Assembly: GCA_003157225.1 (NCBI GenBank)
Contig: PMIZ01000375.1
Span: 10,955-17,052, forward strand
DNA from: Actinomycetota bacterium
Lineage (GTDB): Bacteria; Actinomycetota; Thermoleophilia; RBG-16-64-13
Direction: 5' to 3'
Length of the DNA: 6,098 bases
Below, one piece after another: positions 1 through 5,353 of this stretch. Each line of letters begins with the position of its first letter. The first letter of the stretch is position 1. The position numbers and the translations under genes were made by a program. The notes beneath the pieces were generated by a model. That model saw only the letters and a list, made by a program, of their open reading frames with translations. It searched no databases and was not told the origin of the DNA.

Positions 1-1
1 G

Positions 2-91
2 GCGGCCGGTGAGACCATCACCACATCCGGTGGAGCGTCGACGACCGCCACGACTGCCGCGGCCGACACCACCACGACTGCGAAGCCGTAG
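2..91 (+). CDS. C-terminal tail of an unidentified plus-strand protein (partial)
   Basis: The reading frame is open from the window edge to a TAG at 89-91 and encodes 29 residues of Thr/Ala-rich low-complexity sequence ending in AKP. The tail contains a TTA-type repeat: the 10-mer CCACGACTGC occurs at 48-57 and again at 72-81, 24 nt (eight codons) apart and in frame. A strong plus-strand intrinsic terminator begins 98 nt after the stop, which supports a real plus-strand transcript ending here, convergent with the minus-strand operon. Such tails are common as disordered C-termini or linkers and carry no functional information. No domain is visible, so no function is assigned. The main doubt is that a short GC-rich open frame at an edge can be chance. 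Confidence 0.5.
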   Translation, partial: AAGETITTSGGASTTATTAAADTTTTAKP

Positions 92-189
92 GGAAGTCGT
101 GAGGCCAGTCCGCGTCTAGCTTACTTCTGCCGCCTGAAAGCGCAAAGTCGGGCAGCAGAACGGCAAGCACGGAACCGCTACTGAATCCG
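92..189 (+). other. Transcribed spacer/3' UTR before the terminator, with modest inverted repeat
   Basis: These 98 nt lie between the plus-strand stop codon and the terminator. They contain no convincing coding frame. TTCTGC (125-130) can pair with GCAGAA (155-160), enclosing a small CGC/GCG stem (131-133 with 140-142). This could be an ordinary 3' UTR or a terminator-ended small RNA. I could not match it to a known RNA family, and it does not look like a tRNA. Confidence 0.3.
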
Positions 190-229
190 ACGGGACCGGG
201 GAGACACTCCCCGGTCCCGTTTTCTCTTG
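190..229 (+). terminator. Rho-independent terminator of the upstream plus-strand gene
   Basis: A perfect 14-bp stem is formed by ACGGGACCGGGGAG (190-203) and CTCCCCGGTCCCGT (207-220), with a 3-nt loop ACA. The T-rich tract TTTTCTCTT (220-228) follows directly on the plus strand. On the minus strand the hairpin is followed by CGGATTCAG, which has no U-tract, so it should act on plus-strand transcription only. It serves the gene ending at 91, or an unrecognised small RNA lying between 92 and 189. Confidence 0.9.
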
Positions 230-369
230 CGAGGAGCCGAGCGCTCGACGGCTCCAATCCCCTCCCCTTACTTGGGCAGGCCCCGAGGGGTCGTGCAGGC
301 GTCCCCCCGGTGCGGCAGGGGCCAGGGGGCGTGGGGTCCGTCGGAGCGTTTGGGCGCGACCCCTTGGCG
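230..369. other. Convergent intergenic spacer, C-rich on the minus strand
   Basis: No gene is supported here. A 7-bp inverted repeat GGAGCCG (233-239) / CGGCTCC (249-255) is present but has no U-tract on either side. Read in the minus direction, the 70-odd nt just after the cyclase stop codon are C-rich with short C runs. That composition is compatible with Rho-dependent termination of the minus-strand operon, and no intrinsic minus-strand terminator is visible. On the plus strand the same segment has three close G runs (318-321, 325-329, 333-336). Confidence 0.4.
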
Positions 370-1152
370 CTACTGCCCTTTCTCGAAGCGGAACGTCCCC
401 TCCGGGTCGATCACCGCCAGAAGCCGAACGATGCAGCCGTCGCCTCCCGGCCAGCGCCACGGAAAGGCCATGAACGTGCAGCGCTTGCCGGTGACCGCGT
501 CCAGGTTCCCCCCCGCGTTCTCGATGCCGGGAATGCCGCCCTTGACCATGAGTGTCTTGTGGGCGGGCTCCCACTCGGGGAAGTCGTCCAAGGGATCCCG
601 CCCGATCTCAGCTTTGTACTCCTCGATCAGGTGCGGGTGCGTCGGGCCGAGCCCGTGATTCACGAGTTTGGTGGCTATGGGATGATCGTTGGCTTGGCAG
701 CCGTAGGCGACCATTCTCACCTTTTTGTCGACCAGCCACTGCGCGCCTTCTTTGTAGATGCCGGGCCCGTAGGCGAAGTACTCGTCGGTGTCGGCCCACT
801 TGTGATGGTAGCCGGTGTTGATGACAACCACGTCGCCCTCTTGGGTCTTGGGAGAAGCGTTCTCCAGAAGTTCCGGGGTGATGACGCCCCACTTGCCCAT
901 GGGGACGGAGACACACACTCCTGGGCCAAAGAGCCGCCACAGCGGGTAGTCCGCGATGGTAGGGCTGCACTCGGTCACGTGAATAGGGGCATCCATGTGG
1001 GTGCAGCGGTGCATGATGCCTTCCCAGCTCACCTGGTAGACACCATCCCGGGCGTGGAACTTGTCGATGTCGATATCCACGCTTGGGCTCGACGGCCACT
1101 CCGGCATGAACTGGGTGAACGTGTGGCTGAGGTCATATACCTTCAGGCTCAT
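370..1152 (-). CDS. Cyclase-family metal-dependent hydrolase A (kynurenine formamidase-like fold)
   Basis: This 260-residue protein, a typical length for the family, belongs to the 'cyclase family' (PF04199). Known members hydrolyse N-formylkynurenine, isatin, lactams and related amide or cyclic bonds with a divalent metal centre. The N-terminal metal motif reads HRCTHMDAPIH (residues 48-58), giving His48, His52, Asp54 and His58, with Cys50 in place of the usual Gly. Other family features are TGYHHKWAD (113-121), NDHPIAT (155-161), His198 of AHKTLM and Glu211 of IENAGGN, the expected C-terminal ligands. There is no signal peptide, so it should be cytoplasmic. The ATG at 1152 was chosen because homology starts with VYDLSH and AAGGA lies about 9 nt upstream; the frame extending further upstream runs through the neighbouring gene. 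It is the last gene of the operon, 31 nt after cyclase B. Substrate is unknown; the annotation 'kynurenine formamidase' would be over-specific. Confidence 0.93.
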   Translation of the reverse strand: MSLKVYDLSHTFTQFMPEWPSSPSVDIDIDKFHARDGVYQVSWEGIMHRCTHMDAPIHVTECSPTIADYPLWRLFGPGVCVSVPMGKWGVITPELLENASPKTQEGDVVVINTGYHHKWADTDEYFAYGPGIYKEGAQWLVDKKVRMVAYGCQANDHPIATKLVNHGLGPTHPHLIEEYKAEIGRDPLDDFPEWEPAHKTLMVKGGIPGIENAGGNLDAVTGKRCTFMAFPWRWPGGDGCIVRLLAVIDPEGTFRFEKGQ

Positions 1153-1183
1153 ATCCTGGTTCCTTTCGCCTTCGTGTGGACGT

Positions 1184-1996
1184 CTACTTGCCCGATTCGA
1201 TCCGGCATTTCCCGCTGGGATCGAACATGGCGACGACCCTGACCTGACACGCATCCCCGTGCTCGAACTTCCAAGGAGTCGCGGCCAGGGTGACCCGCTT
1301 GCCTTTGACGACGTCCACGTCGCCCCCGATCTGTTCGATCGTGGGGATCCCGGCTCCCAGAAGGATCTTGTGGGCGACGTTCCAGTCCGGGTGCTCTGCC
1401 TTGGGATCCAGGCCGGTCGCCTTGGCATACTCGCCGGCAAGGCGCTTCATCTGCGGGCCTCCGCGGTGCGGACCCATCGAAGTGGCGAGCGGATGGTCGA
1501 CATGCGGCGTGTCCACGCCCACCAGCTTGGGATTCTTCTGCGCAAGCCACTCGGCAGCGTCTTTCGACAGTCCCGGGGCCTCCCCGTAGTACTCCAAGCC
1601 GTCGGAGTACTTGTGGTGCCACCCGGTCACGATGATGATGATGTCGCCGTCGTTGACGGCCGGCTTGGCTTTTTCCAGATCAGCCGCCGTGATCACTTCC
1701 CAGTTCTTCTTCGGAACGTCCAGGACGGCCCCGTTGCCGAAGAACCGATCGGGCGAGATGGCGGCCAGGTCGGCGCCCTTCTGGATGAGATGGATCGGGG
1801 CATTCATGTGCGTACCGGTGTGCATCACCGTGGTGGTCCGCCAAGCTAGGACGCCATGTTGCGCGTGCTTCACGCCCCGGAGCATCTTGACATCCGCCTG
1901 CCCTGGATACGAGGGAGCGCGTTGGTCCCATTCGTGACTGAGCTCCACCATCTGCAGACCCGTGTACGGGTCCGTGGTGATCTGAGGCGTGGTCAT
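1184..1996 (-). CDS. Cyclase-family metal-dependent hydrolase B (paralogue of the next gene)
   Basis: This 270-residue cytoplasmic protein is of the same family (PF04199) and is clearly paralogous to the gene that follows it. The motif at residues 59-69 is HTGTHMNAPIH: His59, His63 and His69 are kept, but Asn65 replaces the Asp that bridges the metals in characterised bacterial kynurenine formamidases. His209 (AHKILL) and Glu221 (TIEQIGG) are present, as are TGWHHKYSD (124-132) and VDTPHVDHPLAT (161-172), a block typical of the family. The ATG at 1996 has GAGGTGG about 7 nt upstream; longer in-frame extensions run into non-coding spacer. Cyclase A follows 31 nt after its stop, almost certainly on the same mRNA. 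The Asp-to-Asn change may mean a mononuclear site, altered metal or altered specificity. Loss of activity is possible, but the rest of the active site looks intact. Substrate unknown; hydrolysis of an amide, lactam or lactone is the family expectation. Confidence 0.93.
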   Translation of the reverse strand: MTTPQITTDPYTGLQMVELSHEWDQRAPSYPGQADVKMLRGVKHAQHGVLAWRTTTVMHTGTHMNAPIHLIQKGADLAAISPDRFFGNGAVLDVPKKNWEVITAADLEKAKPAVNDGDIIIIVTGWHHKYSDGLEYYGEAPGLSKDAAEWLAQKNPKLVGVDTPHVDHPLATSMGPHRGGPQMKRLAGEYAKATGLDPKAEHPDWNVAHKILLGAGIPTIEQIGGDVDVVKGKRVTLAATPWKFEHGDACQVRVVAMFDPSGKCRIESGK

Positions 1997-2022
1997 GTGC
2001 TTCCACCTCTTTCGGGTAGGAG

Positions 2023-2051
2023 TACCACAATGTGAAATGACTATACCACAA
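2023..2051 (-). repeat. Pair of TTGTGGTA direct repeats, 21-bp period, operator-like
   Basis: On the minus strand TTGTGGTA occurs at 2051-2044 and again at 2030-2023, identical over 8 bp and starting exactly 21 bp apart, two turns of B-DNA. The pair lies 27-55 nt upstream of the cyclase B start and flanks or overlaps a TATAGT box. The geometry suits a dimeric or cooperatively binding regulator on one DNA face. No regulator gene is in the window, and two 8-mers could still be chance. Confidence 0.4.
2040..2045 (-). promoter_or_regulatory. Possible -10 element for the cyclase pair
   Basis: TATAGT on the minus strand (2045-2040) resembles a sigma-70 type -10 box. It would place transcription start near 2033 and give a leader of about 36 nt to the cyclase B ATG. 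The hexamer 17 nt upstream (2068-2063, ACCAAG) is a poor -35 match, so if real this promoter would be weak or activator-dependent. The adjacent TTGTGGTA repeats fit that idea. Confidence 0.25.
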
Positions 2052-2110
2052 GCGCTCCCGTACTTGGTGAGATGAGGGCGGCGCAGAACCTTCTTCGGTC
2101 GCGGTGGATC

Positions 2111-2138
2111 GCTAGGAGTAAGGAGGCCATGGGCCTCC
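2111..2138 (-). terminator. Weak terminator-like hairpin just after the HAD gene
   Basis: GGAGGCC (2122-2128) and GGCCTCC (2132-2138) form a perfect 7-bp stem with a 3-nt loop, starting 6 nt beyond the HAD stop codon. On the minus strand it is followed by TTACTCCTAG rather than a real U-tract, so termination would be inefficient. It could attenuate read-through into the cyclase genes or protect the 3' end of the upstream mRNA. Confidence 0.3.
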
Positions 2139-2144
2139 ACGCGA

Positions 2145-2780
2145 TCAGGCTTCTAGGAAGTGGGTGACGAGTTGGTCGAAGCTGTCGAAGCACAAGGGTT
2201 CGCCTTGGACGTCGCCAAAACCGTAGCGCGCGAAAGCGAAACCGACCCCCGCCCCCGCGGCGGCTTGCTGATCGCCGAGTGTGTCTCCCACGTAGACGGG
2301 GTCAGCCAGGTTGTGCCGGCGCTTCAGGCGCCGGAGCATAGCCGGTTTCTCCGCCCCGGAACAGCCGTGGCAATCCCAGCCCGCGAAGCACTCACGGAGG
2401 CCGCTCAGTCTAAGGAAGGCCTCCAGATACCAGTCGAGGCAATTGCTCACTACAAACAGCGGGTGCCGTGCTGCCAAACGGACCACGCCCGTGGCCACGC
2501 CCTCGTACAGCACGCCGCCTTGCCTCTCGACAACCTCGCGCTCGCACGCGTCGAACAGGCGGGCGACCTCCGCGGGCATGGGACACAGCTCGGGAAGGAG
2601 GATCTGGAAGCACTCCGCGGTCGGCTTGCCCGAGACAGTCCGGATGGCCTCGGGCGTGACCCGCTCTGGGATTCCCAGCCGCTCGGCCGCCGCGTTCCAG
2701 CCCGCCGCGGATGCGGCGGCGGCGTCCCATAGGGTACCGTCGAGGTCGAAGATGAGCGAGTCTCGGGTCACGCATTGCAT
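2145..2780 (-). CDS. HAD-superfamily hydrolase (phosphoglycolate-phosphatase-like)
   Basis: This 211-residue cytoplasmic protein has all four HAD motifs. Motif I is FDLDGTLWD, with the Asp12 nucleophile and Asp14 acid/base. Motif II is VVSN with Ser112. Motif III is Lys145 in AEKPAML. Motif IV is VGDTLGD with Asp166 and Asp170 for Mg2+. A helical C1-type cap should occupy roughly residues 18-90. The length and layout match small phosphatases acting on phosphoglycolate, beta-phosphoglucose or similar phosphomonoesters; the substrate cannot be read from sequence. The ATG at 2780 has no Shine-Dalgarno site and sits in the loop of a 13-bp hairpin. A GTG at codon 4 (2771-2769) is an alternative start and would still leave motif I complete. 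The gene is 63 nt after livF and about 148 nt before cyclase B, so it may be a loosely attached member of the operon rather than a pathway enzyme. Confidence 0.92.
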   Translation of the reverse strand: MQCVTRDSLIFDLDGTLWDAAAASAAGWNAAAERLGIPERVTPEAIRTVSGKPTAECFQILLPELCPMPAEVARLFDACEREVVERQGGVLYEGVATGVVRLAARHPLFVVSNCLDWYLEAFLRLSGLRECFAGWDCHGCSGAEKPAMLRRLKRRHNLADPVYVGDTLGDQQAAAGAGVGFAFARYGFGDVQGEPLCFDSFDQLVTHFLEA

Positions 2781-2797
2781 GTTAGCGTGACCCGAGA
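2761..2797 (-). promoter_or_regulatory. Perfect 13-bp inverted repeat with the HAD start codon in the loop
   Basis: TCTCGGGTCACGC (2761-2773) and GCGTGACCCGAGA (2785-2797) are perfect complements separated by 11 nt. In the minus-strand mRNA the 11-nt loop reads TAACATGCAAT, and the ATG of the HAD gene (2780-2778) is its central triplet. The 3' arm lies inside codons 3-7. There is no U-tract on the minus-strand side, so this is not a standard intrinsic terminator. It may be an RNA hairpin that controls ribosome access or stabilises the ends of processed mRNA. It could equally be a DNA operator for a dimeric repressor at the livF-HAD junction. Confidence 0.6.
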
Positions 2798-2843
2798 ACT
2801 CGGTTTGGGACTGTCTATGTTGCGACCGGTGAGAGCCCAGCCG

Positions 2844-3548
2844 TCAAAGAGCCAGATATGCCTTGCGGATGTGGTCGGTTTCCCTCAGATACGAGCACGC
2901 GCCCTCGAGCACCAGATGGCCGTTTTCTAGAACGTACGCGCGGTCTGCCACGGATAGGGTCTGGCGGACGTTCTGCTCCACGAGGAGGATCGTAATCCCT
3001 TCGTTGTGCAGCGATTTCAGTATCTGGAAGATCTCCGCCACGATCAACGGAGCCAAACCATTGGAGGGCTCATCGATGATGCACATCGTGGGCTCCGACA
3101 TGAGGCCCCGGCCCATGGCCAGCATCTGTTGCTCGCCGCCGCTCAGGGTCCGGGCGAGCTGGTTCTTACGCTCCTCGAGCCGTGGGAACAACCCGAAGAC
3201 CTTCTTCATGGTCTCCGCGCGATGCTTCCACGAGCGTCTGGGATACGCGCCCATCTCTAGGTTCTCGCGAATCGACATCTCGGTGAAAAGCCTCCGGCTC
3301 TCCGGGATATGTGAAAGGCCCATGTCGACGATGTGGTTCGGCGACATGTGCTCGATCATTTTGCCCATGAAGCTGATGTGGCCGGCGGTCGGTCTCAAGG
3401 CGCCCGAGATTGTCCTCAGCAACGTCGTTTTGCCGGCGCCGTTGGCACCTACGAGCGCCACAAACTCCCCTTCGTCCACCTTGAGAGACAGATCCCAGAG
3501 GACTTGCGTTCTCCCGTACCCTGCACTGACACCCTCAACTATCAACAT
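2844..3548 (-). CDS. livF: LivF-type ATPase of a branched-chain amino acid/amide ABC importer
   Basis: This 234-residue cytoplasmic nucleotide-binding subunit would pair with LivG to drive uptake through LivH-LivM. It shows Walker A GANGAGKT (34-41), the LivF-typical IPESRRLF block (81-88), the signature LSGGEQQ (135-141), Walker B MCIIDEP with catalytic Glu160, GLAP after it, and LLVEQN (188-193), where Gln192 takes the switch-His position as is usual for LivF. The ATG at 3548 is preferred because GGGGAAG lies about 6 nt upstream; a TTG at 3563 would only add GKNA-type residues overlapping livG and includes the Shine-Dalgarno site itself. The start overlaps the livG stop by 14 nt, so translation is probably coupled. 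Length is normal for the family. The imported ligand is set by a binding protein outside the window. Confidence 0.95.
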   Translation of the reverse strand: MLIVEGVSAGYGRTQVLWDLSLKVDEGEFVALVGANGAGKTTLLRTISGALRPTAGHISFMGKMIEHMSPNHIVDMGLSHIPESRRLFTEMSIRENLEMGAYPRRSWKHRAETMKKVFGLFPRLEERKNQLARTLSGGEQQMLAMGRGLMSEPTMCIIDEPSNGLAPLIVAEIFQILKSLHNEGITILLVEQNVRQTLSVADRAYVLENGHLVLEGACSYLRETDHIRKAYLAL

Positions 3549-4272
3549 CGCATTCTTCCCCAAGGTAGACTTCGATCACTTTCGGGTTGGCAGCGACTTC
3601 GGCGGGCGAGCCTTCGGCCAACTTCCGCCCGTAGTCGAGAACGATGATGCGGTCGCTGACCTGCATGATCGCCTGCATCACATGCTCGATCATGATCACG
3701 GTGATACCACGCGACCGGATCTGCACAATGTCACCCATGGCCTCGGCCACCTCGGTGGCAGTGAGGCCGGCCATGAGCTCATCGAGCATCAAGAGCTCGG
3801 GGCCGCTGGCAAGAGCGCGGGCGACCTCAAGCCGCTTCTGGTTGGCGAGAGTAAGGTCGCCGGCGAGGACGTCCTTGAGCGGCAGCAGGTCCACGAATTC
3901 AAGCGCCTGCTCGGCCTTCTTCTGCGCCTCTCGAGAGCTGATCCGATGGCCGGTGCCGAACAGCGCGCCGACCATCGCGTTGCGGACTACGGGCACGTGC
4001 GGGAAGATCTTCACCGTCTGGAACGTGCGCGCAATGCCCATCCGGCAAATCTTGTGCGCCTTAAGTGGAGTGATGTCGACTCCCTTGAACGTGATCTTGC
4101 CCGGCTTCGGCTTAAGCGCCCCCGAGATGAGGTTGAAGAGCGTGGTCTTGCCAGCCCCATTCGGACCGATCAGGCCCACGATCTCACCCTGGTCTACATA
4201 GAAGTCGACCTCCGACACGGCGGCAAGCCCGCCGAAATGCCGGGTGACGCCTTCACCTTCAAGCAGGTGCAT
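3535..4272 (-). CDS. livG: LivG-type ATPase of a branched-chain amino acid/amide ABC importer
   Basis: This 245-residue cytoplasmic ATPase is the partner of LivF. It has Walker A GPNGAGKT (36-43), the Q-loop Gln85 in ARTFQ, Walker B LLMLDE (160-165) and the switch His197 in MIEH. The ABC signature is non-canonical, LTLANQKRLEVARAL (140-154) instead of LSGGQ, and the usual Pro after the catalytic Glu is Leu (DELMAGL). Similar degenerate signatures followed by KRLE.ARAL are known in LivG-type subunits, so this is probably subfamily variation and not inactivation. LivF carries a canonical signature, which allows one normal composite ATP site. The ATG at 4272 has AGGAGG about 6 nt upstream and overlaps the livM stop by 14 nt (ATGCACCTGCTTGA). 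The ~15 C-terminal residues beyond VIEVYLGEE are short and acidic, with nothing unusual. Confidence 0.95.
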   Translation of the reverse strand: MHLLEGEGVTRHFGGLAAVSEVDFYVDQGEIVGLIGPNGAGKTTLFNLISGALKPKPGKITFKGVDITPLKAHKICRMGIARTFQTVKIFPHVPVVRNAMVGALFGTGHRISSREAQKKAEQALEFVDLLPLKDVLAGDLTLANQKRLEVARALASGPELLMLDELMAGLTATEVAEAMGDIVQIRSRGITVIMIEHVMQAIMQVSDRIIVLDYGRKLAEGSPAEVAANPKVIEVYLGEECDVDS

Positions 4273-5353
4273 TGCGGCCTCCTCTTGACTTGACCCATGC
4301 CAACCGGCATGCGATCAAGAGAACGGTTATCCAGCCAAGGACTGGGATGCAGTAGCAGGTGATGGCGAGACGCCGAGTCAACGGTCGATCGCCTTTCACC
4401 AGACGCCACCAGTCCATCGCCACTCCCACGATGCCATTCGGCATGAAGACGATGGAGAAGATCAGAACCACGCCGAAGATGAGCATGTAGAGATCCTGGA
4501 ACCGAGTGATGAGCAGGTCCCCGATGTATGTGAACAGGCCGGCGCCAATCACCGGGCCGACCAAGTTGCCCATGCCGCCGAACATGGCCATGAGTACAGG
4601 CCAGAAGGAGTTCTGCAGGGCGAAGGCAATATACGGGTCGATGTAGGTACGGCGCGTGGCGATGATGGCCCCGGCCATCCCCATGAAGAGCGCGCTCACC
4701 GCAAAGACCAGCACTTTTGTGCGGACCACGTCGATACCGCTGTGCGCAGCTGCTTCCTCGTGCTCCCCGATGCTCTGCAGGGCAAGTCCGTAGCGAGAGC
4801 GCTTGATGAGAACAGCGGCGACCACCATCCCTACCGCGACGATGAACATGGAGTAGTAGATGGCCGAGCCGCTCACCGGCACTACGAAGCGGCCCCGAGT
4901 GTGCGTCACCAGCCGCTCAACCTCCAGCACCACCGCCTGCACCAAGAGCACCAAGGCGAACGTGAAGATGGCGAAGTAGACGCCCCTGAGCCGAAGGGTG
5001 AGAGCCCCCACCGCTACAGCAACGACGAAGCCCAGGATCCCGGAGATGACTATGGTCGCCGCGAAGGGTATCCGGCTGCTGAGCACCGCGGCCATGTAAA
5101 ACCCCAACCCGAAGAAGGCGGCTGTGGCCAAGGACATGTACCCCGTGGGTCCGGAGAACAGCACCCAACCGACGGTCAGCACGACGAACTTAAGGATGTC
5201 GGTGAATAGGGTGAGCCAGTATCCCTGGGTAATCCTCGGCACCAGCGCGAGCAAGACGATGGCGACCACGATGAGTACGCCGCCCAGGATCCTGCTCGGG
5301 GTGAACGCCGCGGCGAAACCCGACCTGTTCTTGATTGCGTGAGTGTCTTTCAT
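4259..5353 (-). CDS. livM: LivM-type permease of a branched-chain amino acid/amide ABC importer
   Basis: This 364-residue inner-membrane permease would pair with LivH to form the transport channel. Hydrophobic helices run from about residue 22 to 308. The LivM hallmarks are SLATAAFFGLGFYMAA (74-89), LRLRGVYFAIFTFA (120-133), the cytoplasmic ATPase-contact loop RYGLALQSIGEHEEAAAHSG (187-206), and MFGGMGNLVGPVIGAGLF (257-274). The family core normally ends near the MPNGIVG segment (304-310). Here about 54 further residues follow, including a basic stretch (316-328) and an extra hydrophobic segment of about 22 residues (about 329-350) ending in a basic tail. The extra segment is a possible additional membrane helix. 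The ATG at 5353 directly follows the livH TAG with only a weak GGGTAAG upstream, so re-initiation after livH is likely. The stop overlaps livG by 14 nt. Confidence 0.94.
   Translation of the reverse strand: MKDTHAIKNRSGFAAAFTPSRILGGVLIVVAIVLLALVPRITQGYWLTLFTDILKFVVLTVGWVLFSGPTGYMSLATAAFFGLGFYMAAVLSSRIPFAATIVISGILGFVVAVAVGALTLRLRGVYFAIFTFALVLLVQAVVLEVERLVTHTRGRFVVPVSGSAIYYSMFIVAVGMVVAAVLIKRSRYGLALQSIGEHEEAAAHSGIDVVRTKVLVFAVSALFMGMAGAIIATRRTYIDPYIAFALQNSFWPVLMAMFGGMGNLVGPVIGAGLFTYIGDLLITRFQDLYMLIFGVVLIFSIVFMPNGIVGVAMDWWRLVKGDRPLTRRLAITCYCIPVLGWITVLLIACRLAWVKSRGGRNAPA

Noticed and set aside
92..189. A tRNA or known riboswitch between the plus-strand stop and terminator
   Set aside because: No cloverleaf or T-loop consensus is present. 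A GCAAAG-like string near 142-147 is too short to support a c-di-GMP riboswitch, and no plus-strand gene follows that it could control.
318..336. G-quadruplex on the plus strand
   Set aside because: Only three close G runs of four or more are present; the nearest fourth run (287-290) is 27 nt away, so a stable four-run quadruplex is unlikely.
18..574. Minus-strand open frames downstream of cyclase A (18-257 and 116-574)
   Set aside because: They cross the strong terminator hairpin or the cyclase coding region in another frame and encode Arg/Gly/Pro-rich sequence without a domain.
1153..1440. N-terminal extension of cyclase A to 1440
   Set aside because: The extra 96 codons overlap cyclase B in another frame and are Arg/Ser/Pro-rich; a Shine-Dalgarno site precedes the ATG at 1152, where family homology starts.
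310..1849. Long plus-strand open frames opposite the two cyclase genes (310-1242 and 1061-1849)
   Set aside because: The minus-strand proteins carry full family motifs; the plus-strand products show none and have no Shine-Dalgarno support.
1184..1996. Calling cyclase B (or A) kynurenine formamidase kynB
   Set aside because: No kynurenine-pathway neighbours are visible and the metal motif is altered, so only the family can be named.
3549..3563. Upstream TTG start for livF at 3563
   Set aside because: The GGGGAAG ribosome site lies inside this extension at correct spacing for the ATG at 3548, and the family core begins at MLIVEGVSAGYG.
2863..4293. A 476-codon open frame on the plus strand across livF and livG
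   Set aside because: It is antisense to two unmistakable ABC ATPases, has low-quality composition (Arg/Ser/His-rich) and no recognisable domain; such shadow frames are expected in GC-rich DNA.
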